Made by a program: the position numbers and the translations under genes. 9,154 bases of DNA from JAGPKI01 sp052034135 (GTDB taxonomy: Bacteria > Caldisericota > Caldisericia > UBA6126 > JAGPKI01), in assembly GCA_052034135.1 (NCBI GenBank), contig JBPOJC010000028.1, positions 1 to 9,154 on the forward strand, read 5' to 3'. Shown here piece after piece: positions 1 to 6,088 of this stretch. A model generated the notes under the pieces. That model saw nothing but the letters and a program-made list of their open reading frames with translations. It was not told where the DNA came from and ran no database searches. Position 1 is the first letter of the stretch, and every line of letters begins with the position of its first letter.

Positions 1-419
1 TTATCTGTGTAAAAAGGATTTTCACGGTCAAGGTTTAGTTTAATGAGTTTTCTCTTAAAGACTCCTACATCTTCACGAATTTTCTCCACTAAAACAAATG
101 TATAATTCTGATAATCAGGCGTGAATACGAAAAATGGATATTGGACCACTCTTTCAAAGTATGCTGGAAGCTCTCTTATAATTGAACTTGAGGAACTTTT
201 TAATTTAATTAGGAAAATTTGTAATTTCTTATCGTAATTTGCAATTGTAAAGATTTCTTCAACTAACTCTTTATCCTTATCCTTTAAGTTCCAGACTTCT
301 TTTCCTCTATAATCAGTGGTCAAAGTGTTATATCCTAAGTTTTTGAATAACTCGTACACCTTCTCAGGGCTATCCATCTTAGGAATATGTTCTTCCATAA
401 ATTGAGTAATTTCATCCAT
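1..419 (-). CDS. Partial CDS, N-terminus of a probable Eco57I-like / type IIG DNA methyltransferase-restriction protein
   Basis: This open frame of 139 codons starts at the ATG at 419-417 and runs off the left edge, so only the N-terminus is visible. An in-frame TAA lies two codons upstream, and a GAAGGA Shine-Dalgarno (433-428) stands 8 bases before the ATG, so the start is well supported. The product begins MDEITQFMEEHIPKMDSPEK. It contains 'YELFKNLGYNT', 'LQIFLIKLK', 'PFFVFTPDYQNYTFVLVEK' and 'KRKLIKLNLDRENPFYTD'. From memory of the family, this succession (short helical start, 'LGY', then 'FVFTPDY..YTFV' and 'rkL..L.ldrenP..Td') is typical of the non-catalytic N-terminal region of large Eco57I-type N6-adenine methylases and type IIG enzymes. 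No SAM-binding or NPPY motif is in the window, so the function is inferred. It follows the helicase gene by 14 bases and is almost certainly cotranscribed with it, which fits a restriction-type partner. Confidence 0.8.
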   Translation of the reverse strand, partial: MDEITQFMEEHIPKMDSPEKVYELFKNLGYNTLTTDYRGKEVWNLKDKDKELVEEIFTIANYDKKLQIFLIKLKSSSSSIIRELPAYFERVVQYPFFVFTPDYQNYTFVLVEKIREDVGVFKRKLIKLNLDRENPFYTD

Positions 420-433
420 CTTTTAGTTCCTTC

Positions 434-3400
434 TTATGTAATAAAGTCTGCACAGATAAGTTTTAGCTTTTCCTCTTCGAATTGTATAATCTCTTCCTCT
501 CTTCCATTATTTATAGGTTTATCCTTAAAGAATTCATTAAGCTCTTTTATTAATATGCGCCAATTTTTAGTATTTTTATAATTCCTCCAGATTCTTCTAA
601 GCTCACTCTTTCTCTTTTTCGTAAGAGTTATATTGTTTAGACTATTTATTATGTTCTCAATCACTTCTTCTTTTGAACCCTCTTCGTCAATATACTCTCT
701 TTTTATGTAGTCAAGTTCATCTCGCATATCTCTAAAAGTTTTATCCATATTACCTTGGTTTGGTCTAATATAAGTGGCTATTAAGTTTTCCGAGAAAACT
801 CTCTTAATTTCCTCAATAACTTTGTTATGAATCTTAAATATATCTAATCCATCAGGAATAACTCTCTGCTCATCTTGTTTGCAGGATATAAATTCTAATA
901 TCTCTGTTTTGTTGGTTATGAATTTATCATTAATTGCATCATAAAGGTACCAGAAGTGGTAATCCTCATCGTACTTGTAGTAAAAAAAGATGCCTCTAAT
1001 TCCTTTGTTTTTTCTCAATCCACTTTGAATCCCCAAAGGAATTGATTCGCAATAATCTTTTAATTTCTCCAGTCCAAAATCTTTAAGAGGTTGCCAGAAT
1101 AATTCTCCACCACCAAATTGTTCATCTTCAAGTTCTTTTAATGCTTTGTCTTTTTTATCCTTACTGTCTCTTAAATCCTGAATTATTCCAAAAACCTTTG
1201 GATTAATTATTTCACCAAGAACAGACGCATCAAGCCCTATTGTATCATTAATCATTTCGATTTTTCCCTGAAGTACTTTAACAAGCTCCAAAAGGCTTTC
1301 TAATTCCTTTTCAGGATAAAAGTTATAAATATAAATTTCATCATAAGGGGAGCCAATTCTATCAATTCTTCCTGCTCGTTGAATCATTCTTACTGGGTTC
1401 CAATGCAGATCATAATTTATAACGATTCTTGCCTTCTGAAGATTTTGTCCTTCTGAAAGAATATCCGTGGATAGAAGAAGACTCGTATCTGAATTTAAGA
1501 AATTATCGATAATTTCTGTTCTCCTGTCAGTTGAAAACCTTCCTGTTACTTTGGCAATTTTTTTATCGAATCTTTTTAGAAAATCATTATCATTGGTAAT
1601 TGAGCTATATATGTAATCGATTGTGTCAGCATAAGACGAAAATAATAGAATTTTACCAATATCTTTTAATTCAACGAGTTTATTTTTGAGCTCTTTGAGC
1701 TTGGCATCTCTCTCTTCATCTATGTTATCTACAAGGGTCTTTATGCTTATAAAGGTATCAATATCACTGCCTAAATCATTTAAAAACTTGTCTCTATCAA
1801 ATTCATTGAGATTTATATCTTCTAAATATTCATTTAATTCTTCCGGATAAATTAAATCTTCGTCAAATTCATCTTCCAGATAAGACATATATTTATCGTA
1901 AAATTTCTTTCTTAATATTTTACCCTTAACAAAAAACTCTTTAAATTTGTTTAGGAAATCTATTTGGTGTTGAACACTTTTCCTAAATGCTTCTATACTA
2001 CTTTCTAATCTTTTAAGAAGGATAATCTGTAATATTCCTGCAAGGGCTTTCATTCTTCCCAATTTCATCTGATCAATCTCTCCAACAATTTTGTATTCCT
2101 CAAGTCTATAATATGTAAGCTTTAACTCATTTTCTATTTTATCTGCAATTTTATAATAAAGGCCCTGATAGGCTTCATTAAGACTATAATTTATCTCGAA
2201 GAGTTCTCTATTTGGAAAGTTAATTTTTACTAAATTACCATCTTTATCTCTGTATTCTGCATCTGGATAATTATCTTTAATGTATTGCCTTGTTCTTCTT
2301 ATTGAGATTATCTGTAAAATATCATTCAATGGCTTAATATTACCTCTATCAGCTTTTTGAAACTGTTTCTCTAAATCAAATATTCCTTCCTTTGAAAAAA
2401 TACTCTTGTTATATTGAGTAATAAGCATAAGTTGAAAATAGAAATCCCAATAGCTATTATTCATTGGTGTTGCAGTGAGGAGGAGAACTTTTGGCTCGGA
2501 TAGTTCACTTGCTCTTTCTATTAGCGTAAATAGTCTCTCATATCTATTAGTATTTGAATTTCTAAAGTTATGAGATTCATCCACAACGATTAAAGCTATA
2601 TTTTTTAATTTAAGATTAAGTTTTCGCTCTAAATTTTCAAAGCTAAAATCTTCACGTCCGAGTTCTTCATGATGAATAATGTTTTCAGAAACACCGATAT
2701 CTTTTAACGCTGGTCTCCATAACAATTCATCAACAGAGGCAGGGCAAACAACAAGGAATTTTCTTCTCTGGTAAAAACTAAAATCCTCAATTACTTTCTT
2801 TGCTATCCAGGTTTTACCTAATCCTACTGAGTCAGCCACAAGTACGCCATTGTACGTTTTTAGTCTAGAATATATTCTTTTAACAGCATCTTCCTGAAAA
2901 TTTGTTAAATCAACTTCGCTTGGTGGCAAGACTGTCTGAATATCATTACCAAATTCAAAATTAATGTCATCTTTTTGTAGTTCATACAGAGTTTTAATGA
3001 ATATATCAAAAGGAAGGTATTCTTTAGTTCCAAATTTTGATTCGTCAAAAATTTTTAAAAACTCATCTTTGAAATCACTTGATTTAGCCCAAAACTTTTC
3101 AAACCACTCGTCTCTTATATATTTTGCATGCGCTTCATCCAAAACTGCGTTAAGCTCTGTATTGGACGTAAACCCTGAATAAGTAAAATTACTTGATCCT
3201 ACAATTGCCAATTTATCGAAAATGTAAGCTTTACCATGTAGGAAGCCTTCATCAAAGAGATGTATTTCCGTTTTTTCACTCTTTAGAAAATTAATTAATG
3301 ATTCTACGGCTTCTTTTTTATCACGTTCAAAAGGTTCATCCTCCAAATCCTTTCGGAAATTTTTCTTGTAATCTACTGCTGGCTGGAAAATGTCTGGTTT

Positions 3401-3604
3401 CTTCTCTGGTGTTTCTGGTGAAGTGCCAATCAGCAACCTGAATTTATTTGCATTTTTAAGTGAATCTTTGATTAATGCAAAACCTGCTATATTAAAATAG
3501 GCACTTGCAATGTCGATACTTTTCTGTTCCTTTAAGATTTTATTCAGCTCTTCAAAAAGCTTTAAAGTCTTATTATCGATAATAAGACTTTCAGGTCTAT
3601 ACAT
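434..3604 (-). CDS. PLD (HKD) nuclease-like domain fused to SNF2/HepA-type superfamily 2 helicase, probable restriction/defence protein
   Basis: This 1056-residue protein is complete. The N-terminal ~190 residues form a phospholipase-D-like domain with one HKD motif (H123, K125, D130 in HGKAYIFD, then GSSNFTYSG at 136-144). Only one HKD is seen, so an active site would need dimerisation. A two-lobed SNF2-type ATPase follows: Walker A ADSVGLGKT (257-265), DESH box (342-345), TAT (377-379), motif V STDILSEGQNLQ (712-723) and motif VI QRAGRIDRIG (742-751) with its arginine fingers. A charged insert of roughly 200 residues lies between the lobes, and about 300 C-terminal residues resemble the tails of HepA-like helicases in restriction islands. 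All catalytic motifs look intact. The ATG at 3604-3602 is preceded by AGAGGT (3616-3611) at 6 bases. The PLD-SNF2 layout plus the putative methylase 14 bases downstream suggests ATP-driven processing or cleavage of foreign DNA. DISARM encodes SNF2 and PLD proteins separately, so this is not classical DISARM. Domain assignment is firm; the defence role is inferred. Confidence 0.93.
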   Translation of the reverse strand: MYRPESLIIDNKTLKLFEELNKILKEQKSIDIASAYFNIAGFALIKDSLKNANKFRLLIGTSPETPEKKPDIFQPAVDYKKNFRKDLEDEPFERDKKEAVESLINFLKSEKTEIHLFDEGFLHGKAYIFDKLAIVGSSNFTYSGFTSNTELNAVLDEAHAKYIRDEWFEKFWAKSSDFKDEFLKIFDESKFGTKEYLPFDIFIKTLYELQKDDINFEFGNDIQTVLPPSEVDLTNFQEDAVKRIYSRLKTYNGVLVADSVGLGKTWIAKKVIEDFSFYQRRKFLVVCPASVDELLWRPALKDIGVSENIIHHEELGREDFSFENLERKLNLKLKNIALIVVDESHNFRNSNTNRYERLFTLIERASELSEPKVLLLTATPMNNSYWDFYFQLMLITQYNKSIFSKEGIFDLEKQFQKADRGNIKPLNDILQIISIRRTRQYIKDNYPDAEYRDKDGNLVKINFPNRELFEINYSLNEAYQGLYYKIADKIENELKLTYYRLEEYKIVGEIDQMKLGRMKALAGILQIILLKRLESSIEAFRKSVQHQIDFLNKFKEFFVKGKILRKKFYDKYMSYLEDEFDEDLIYPEELNEYLEDINLNEFDRDKFLNDLGSDIDTFISIKTLVDNIDEERDAKLKELKNKLVELKDIGKILLFSSYADTIDYIYSSITNDNDFLKRFDKKIAKVTGRFSTDRRTEIIDNFLNSDTSLLLSTDILSEGQNLQKARIVINYDLHWNPVRMIQRAGRIDRIGSPYDEIYIYNFYPEKELESLLELVKVLQGKIEMINDTIGLDASVLGEIINPKVFGIIQDLRDSKDKKDKALKELEDEQFGGGELFWQPLKDFGLEKLKDYCESIPLGIQSGLRKNKGIRGIFFYYKYDEDYHFWYLYDAINDKFITNKTEILEFISCKQDEQRVIPDGLDIFKIHNKVIEEIKRVFSENLIATYIRPNQGNMDKTFRDMRDELDYIKREYIDEEGSKEEVIENIINSLNNITLTKKRKSELRRIWRNYKNTKNWRILIKELNEFFKDKPINNGREEEIIQFEEEKLKLICADFIT

Positions 3605-3631
3605 ATATTTACCTCTAAGTTATTTTATCAA

Positions 3632-3659
3632 TTTATAGAAAGAAATAGTTTAAAGTCAA
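3632..3659 (-). promoter_or_regulatory. Sigma70-type promoter for the helicase-methylase unit
   Basis: On the minus strand TTGACT (3659-3654) is followed, after a 16-base spacer, by TATAAA (3637-3632). This is close to the TTGACA/TATAAT consensus. It lies about 30 bases upstream of the helicase ATG, with the AGAGGT ribosome-binding site in between. Its position in the 80-base gap after the radical SAM gene suggests that the helicase and the following gene can be expressed independently of the gene upstream. No operator-like inverted repeat is evident around it. Confidence 0.6.
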
Positions 3660-3684
3660 TATGTATGTCAGTGTCCTCGTAAAT

Positions 3685-4221
3685 CTAAACACCACTTCCA
3701 TCACAAGTAGCAGTGTTTAGGTATGAAAAGCCCTCTCTGCAGGAAGAGAATTTTAGATTGTGTCTGATAGCTTCATTCCTCGCTAATTCTATTAGACTCA
3801 GCCTTAAATCTTTTGGTAAATATAGTGAATTTCCTTCTCTTTCCTTGTAAATGGTACTATATTTTTCTTTTAAGTGTGGAAAGGCTTTAGTAATCCGCGC
3901 CATTGAGTCAAATCTTGGTTTAAAAGTTGAGACTATTACCTGGTCTATATACTTTGCACATTTTTCTATTACATCGCAAATATTATCCTGATTATCAGTT
4001 ATTTCTGGAATTAGTGGGTCAAGCCTTAAGGAAGTGCGGATTTTAGCTTTTTTTGCCTCTTTCAAAGCCTCTAACCTATCTTTTGGTTTAGGGGCATATG
4101 GCTCTAATCTATTGGATATATTTTCATTGAATGTTGTAATTGTTACAGATATGGCACTGTTCATTTTTTGAAGTATATCAATATCTCTAATAACTATATT
4201 GGATTTGGTGGTTATTATCAC
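3685..4221 (-). CDS. SPL-type radical SAM protein, C-terminal part, in a shifted frame
   Basis: This frame of 178 codons completes the radical SAM protein that begins at 4538. It would start at GTG (4221-4219), which overlaps the TGA of the preceding frame (GTGA). Its sequence joins smoothly onto the other half: family members typically read '..LKK.NFRVIIITKS..VLRDIDLL', and here the two frames give 'ILKTNN' and 'FRVIITTKSNIVIRDIDIL'. The protein continues with 'AISVTITTFNENISNRLEPYAP' and 'TSLRLDPLIPEITD'. It ends in 'SCREGF....TATCDGSGV', the Cys-rich end usual in the SplB-like COG1533 family (CREG...CDGS). Together the halves give about 285 residues, the usual length. No further stops or gaps are seen, so the break is either recent, a sequencing error, or a true two-chain arrangement with stop-start coupling. 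The substrate is unknown; spore photoproduct lyase activity should not be assumed. Confidence 0.7.
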   Translation of the reverse strand: MIITTKSNIVIRDIDILQKMNSAISVTITTFNENISNRLEPYAPKPKDRLEALKEAKKAKIRTSLRLDPLIPEITDNQDNICDVIEKCAKYIDQVIVSTFKPRFDSMARITKAFPHLKEKYSTIYKEREGNSLYLPKDLRLSLIELARNEAIRHNLKFSSCREGFSYLNTATCDGSGV

Positions 4222-4538
4222 TCTAAATTGTTCGTTTTAAGAATCTTCAGTATTTCTCTTGTTAACTCTTTATCTTTTTCAATTTCTGGATAAGGATCTG
4301 ATGAATTGCTCATAGCTATGAGGGCATTGTCAGGAATTTTAGTTAAGTCTCTTATAATCCTCGTTATTGGATCAGCTTTAACTCTTAAGTGAAATGCATT
4401 TGGAATAAAGGAGGTAATGTAGCAATATAAACATCCGTAGTTACACCCAGTATAAGGATTTAGTGATAATTTGTCTGGACAACTGCAAAGTTCACTATTC
4501 CATGGGTCAAATGGTCTTATAATATCTGTTGTACTCAT
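4218..4538 (-). CDS. SPL-type radical SAM protein, N-terminal part carrying the [4Fe-4S] motif
   Basis: This frame of 106 codons begins at the ATG at 4538-4536 and ends in TGA at 4220-4218. It carries the radical SAM cluster motif CNYGCLYC (C32, C36, C39), preceded by SLNPYTG, as in the SplB-like COG1533 family. Further on, 'AMSNSSDPYPEIEKDKELTREILKILKTNN' matches the family's '..TDPYQP.E....LTR..LEIL....' region. The protein stops abruptly after ILKTNNLE, where relatives continue with FRVIITTKS; that continuation is present in the overlapping frame 4221-3685. Restoring one base in the AAA run at 4225-4227 (TTT on the coding strand) would fuse the halves. The upstream region is AT-rich with only a weak ribosome-binding site, and the first codons (MSTTDIIRPFDPWN) look natural for the family. 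Radical SAM identity is firm and the precise reaction unknown. Confidence 0.75.
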   Translation of the reverse strand: MSTTDIIRPFDPWNSELCSCPDKLSLNPYTGCNYGCLYCYITSFIPNAFHLRVKADPITRIIRDLTKIPDNALIAMSNSSDPYPEIEKDKELTREILKILKTNNLE

Positions 4539-4611
4539 ATTATTATGGGTTTAAATATAGCACAAATTGTTAATTTTTTTTAAGATAGGAAAGTGGAATG
4601 GCATTTGATGT

Positions 4612-4735
4612 TTTCATTCTGAAATTTCGGTATTGTAGCGCTTGTCGTACTCCGTCATCGCAAAAGTACAGCATTTTCGCACATTTCCTGAGGAATATGA
4701 GTATTTTACGCTTCAAAAAGAGGAGATCCATCATT
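4612..4735. repeat. Degenerate repeat module E, copy 1
   Basis: The stretch shares blocks with 5687-5745. Near 4615 there is 'CATTCTGAA..TTCGGTATT', and near 4676 'TCGCACATTTCCTGAGGAAT' followed by 'GAGTATTTTACGC'. About 35 extra bases lie between the blocks. It looks like an old, diverged member of the same family as the better preserved copies to the right. No coding potential is evident. Confidence 0.45.
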
Positions 4736-4774
4736 CGTGGAGAAGACACTCCCTCATGGTGATTGGGGAGGCTT

Positions 4775-4814
4775 GAGTTCCTTCGGTCGCAGAATACGCT
4801 CCCTCAGGAAGATG
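4775..4814. repeat. Repeat module D, copy 1
   Basis: The module opens GAGTTCCTTCGGTCGCAGAA, continues into TACGCTCCCTCAGGAAGATG, and closely matches 5305-5343 and the starts of 4993 and 5793. It contains the small palindrome-like CTCAGGAAG segment. This copy is followed by a second, diverged D copy rather than by module A. Confidence 0.7.
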
Positions 4815-4824
4815 TTGTGTGGTT

Positions 4825-4944
4825 GGAGATCCTTACGAGGCAAGATACGCACCCTCAGGAAGACGGGGAGGATGGTCATTCTGAGCGTAAGCGAAGAATC
4901 TCCTCGTTTACCTTTTCAGTGTAAAACAGACATTCTTGTCTGTT
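4825..4944. repeat. Repeat modules D (diverged) plus A, copy 1
   Basis: A diverged D module (4825-4874) runs straight into module A (4875-4944). D reads roughly as the reverse complement of the start of A, so 4825-4905 can fold back on itself with GGAG at one end and CTCCTC at the other. The A module here has GCGTAAGCG where the other copies have GCGAAGCG, a one-base insertion. It ends in an 8-bp hairpin with arms AACAGACA and TGTCTGTT around TTCT (4925-4944). Confidence 0.75.
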
Positions 4945-4990
4945 CTTTCTTCTCCTTTTTATTCATATTTGTGTTTGACGAACTTTAGAT

Positions 4991-5146
4991 GAGGAGTTCC
5001 TTCGGTCGCAAAATACAGATACGCGCCCTTTACTTTTTCGTCATTCTGAGCGAAGCGAAGAATCTCCTCATTTAATCTTTTCAGTGTAAAACAGACATTC
5101 TTGTCTGTTTTTTGTCATTCCCGAAATCTTTTATCGGGAATCCAGA
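4991..5146. repeat. Composite repeat D-A-B, copy 1
   Basis: Module D (4991-5030), module A (5040-5109) and the B hairpin (5114-5146) stand in series, mirroring 5303-5460. The A-plus-B stretch is exactly 107 bases in both places. D and A form a 79-base imperfect inverted repeat from GAGGAG (4991) to CTCCTC (5069). The first 39 bases of D are identical to 5791-5829. B is a hairpin with 8-bp arms ATTCCCGA and TCGGGAAT. Confidence 0.85.
5088..5113. terminator. Terminator-like hairpin at the end of module A, copy 2
   Basis: Perfect 10-bp arms AAAACAGACA and TGTCTGTTTT enclose a TTCT loop, giving an A-tract before and a T-tract after the stem, as in bidirectional Rho-independent terminators. The stem is short in G+C and no gene ends next to it, so a terminator role is possible rather than shown. 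Confidence 0.4.
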
Positions 5147-5169
5147 TCAATTGTATTCTTTTGTATTTT

Positions 5170-5223
5170 AGAGTGACAGAATTGTCATTTTTACCCCACT
5201 TATATATATGGAGGGTTTATTTT
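5170..5223. repeat. Repeat module F, copy 1
   Basis: The module begins AGAGTGACAGAATTGTCATT, which includes the inverted repeat TGACA-GAAT-TGTCA. It continues through CCCCACTTATATATATGG to AGGGTTTATT. It recurs at 5941-6000, and both copies lie about 25 bases after a B hairpin, so B and F seem to travel together. Confidence 0.7.
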
Positions 5224-5268
5224 TACACATTTTGCATGAGGTAGAAATATGGAACTACCCTTAGTATT

Positions 5269-5295
5269 CTGGATTCCCGCTTTCGCGGGAATGAC
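5269..5295. repeat. Hairpin module C, copy 1 (inverted B-type element)
   Basis: Arms ATTCCCGC and GCGGGAAT enclose a TTTC loop, flanked by CTGG and GAC. On the other strand it reads GTCATTCCCGC-GAAA-GCGGGAATCCAG, the same element as module B in opposite orientation, with a GAAA loop closed by GC. With B at 5114-5146 it forms an inverted pair about 120 bases apart. Confidence 0.8.
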
Positions 5296-5302
5296 ACAAA
5301 AA

Positions 5303-5460
5303 AGGAGTTCCTTCGGTCGCAGAATACGCTTCCTCAGGAAGACGGGGAGGATGGTCATTCTGAGCGAAGCGAAGAATCTCCTCATTTAATCTTTTCAGTG
5401 TAAAACAGACATTCCTGTCTGTTTTTTGTCATCCCCGAAATCTTTTATCGGGGATCCAGA
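5303..5460. repeat. Composite repeat D-A-B, copy 2
   Basis: Module D (5303-5353), module A (5354-5423) and the B hairpin (5428-5460) follow one another. A plus B is 107 bases, exactly as in 5040-5146. The B arms here are ATCCCCGA and TCGGGGAT: both sides differ from copy 1 in a way that keeps the pairing. D-A folds back between GGAG at 5304 and CTCC at 5381, with a smaller TTCCTCAGGAA palindrome near the middle (5331-5341). Confidence 0.85.
5402..5427. terminator. Terminator-like hairpin at the end of module A, copy 3
   Basis: Perfect 10-bp arms AAAACAGACA and TGTCTGTTTT enclose a TTCC loop and are followed by two more T. It is the same structure as at 5088-5113, with a change only in the loop. 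Confidence 0.4.
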
Positions 5461-5477
5461 CCATACTTCTAAACTAT

Positions 5478-5504
5478 CTGGATTCCCGCTTTCGCGGGAA
5501 TGAC
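5478..5504. repeat. Hairpin module C, copy 2, paired with B at 5428-5460
   Basis: Arms ATTCCCGC and GCGGGAAT enclose a TTTC loop. The 27 bases are identical to 5269-5295. It faces the B hairpin at 5428-5460 across a 17-base spacer, so 5428-5504 is an inverted pair resembling the paired REP units (BIMEs) of enterobacteria in layout, though not in sequence. Confidence 0.8.
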
Positions 5505-5575
5505 AATAAAAATCATGGGAACGACGAAAGGAAAATGCAGGAATGACGAGAAATAAATGCCTGAATGACACGCAA

Positions 5576-5674
5576 GGAGACTCTTCGTCAGTTGCAGATA
5601 GGCTTCTCTCAGGGTGACGGGGGTGGTTGGAGCCATTCGTCGTTCTGAATACGCTTCCTCAGGATGACCCACCC
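5576..5674. repeat. Two degenerate D modules in tandem
   Basis: Two diverged D copies, at 5576-5626 and 5629-5672, keep the pattern GGAG...TTCGTC...GCAGATA/GAATACGC...CTCAGG.TGAC. They carry more substitutions than the D copies at 4991, 5303 and 5791, suggesting older insertions. The preceding stretch 5505-5575 holds only short GAATGAC-like echoes. Confidence 0.5.
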
Positions 5675-5686
5675 AACCGTCATTCC

Positions 5687-5745
5687 GAAGTGCGGTATTA
5701 TCGCACAAGTCCTTAAGGAATCTCAGTATTTCGCATTTCCATCAT
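5687..5745. repeat. Repeat module E, copy 2
   Basis: The module begins CGTCATTCCGAAGTGCGG and contains GTGCG-GTATTAT-CGCAC (5692-5706 region), a small hairpin. It then has CCTTAAGGAATCTCAGTATT and TTCGCATTT. It shares several blocks with 4612-4735. Confidence 0.5.
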
Positions 5746-5790
5746 TGCAAATGGTAGGTCTATGTTTATTTTTGCATGCGACGGCAAAAT

Positions 5791-5915
5791 GAGGAGTTCC
5801 TTCGGTCGCAAAATACAGATACGCGCCCTCAGGATGACGGGGATAGGGTCATCCCCGAAATCTTTTATCGGGGATCCAAGTAACATGTCATCCCCAACTT
5901 GATTGGGGATCCAGA
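5791..5915. repeat. Composite repeat D-B-B
   Basis: Module D (5791-5847) is followed directly by two B hairpins, without module A. The first (5848-5880) has arms ATCCCCGA and TCGGGGAT. The second (5887-5915) has arms ATCCCCAA and TTGGGGAT around CTTGA, so its arms changed together relative to the first. The first 39 bases of D match 4991-5029 exactly. Confidence 0.8.
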
Positions 5916-5940
5916 CCAATTTTTAAAATTCTTTTATTTA

Positions 5941-6000
5941 AGAGTGACAAAATTGTCATTTTTGCCCCACTTATATATATGGAATATGGAGGGTTTATTA
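5941..6000. repeat. Repeat module F, copy 2
   Basis: The copy begins AGAGTGACAAAATTGTCATT with the TGACA...TGTCA inverted repeat. It then matches 5170-5223 except for a 7-base tandem duplication ATATGGA-ATATGGA (5977-5990). It follows a B hairpin at the same distance as copy 1. Confidence 0.7.
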
Positions 6001-6018
6001 TTTTTTGTTATTTCTTCC

Positions 6019-6047
6019 GTCATTCTTAGCGATTGCGGGAATCCAGA
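6019..6047. repeat. Degenerate B hairpin
   Basis: The sequence GTCATTCTTAGCGATTGCGG then GAATCCAGA keeps the ends of the B/C element (GTCATTC and GGGAATCCAGA), but its left arm has decayed so pairing is poor. It marks the right edge of the repeat patch. From 6048 to 6191 the sequence is AT-rich leader for the next gene. Confidence 0.55.
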
Positions 6048-6088
6048 TTCTGCTTTCAAAAATTTATTTCTTTTTTCCTTCCTTTTCA

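Noticed and set aside
434..3604. Open frames on the opposite strand of the helicase gene (387-581, 2964-3182)
   Set aside because: They are antisense shadows of well-supported coding sequence with no domain or initiation signal.
3685..4538. Calling the radical SAM protein a spore photoproduct lyase
   Set aside because: Many SplB-like COG1533 proteins of this length occur in non-sporulating bacteria with unknown substrates, and nothing here shows a sporulation context.
4737..4988. Open frame of 83 codons on the plus strand in the repeat patch
   Set aside because: It lies entirely in repeat modules D and A, its peptide follows the repeat sequence, and it has no ribosome-binding site or recognisable domain.
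5200..5919. Three minus-strand open frames (5200-5385, 5469-5708, 5713-5919), two of which contain 'VIPAKAGIQ'
   Set aside because: 'VIPAKAGIQ' is the conceptual translation of the GTCATTCCCGC...GCGGGAATCCAG hairpin and appears as an artefact wherever these repeats occur.
4600..6050. CRISPR array in the repeat-rich intergenic region
   Set aside because: The repeats are of several kinds, unevenly spaced, in both orientations and diverged; there are no regular spacers and no cas genes.
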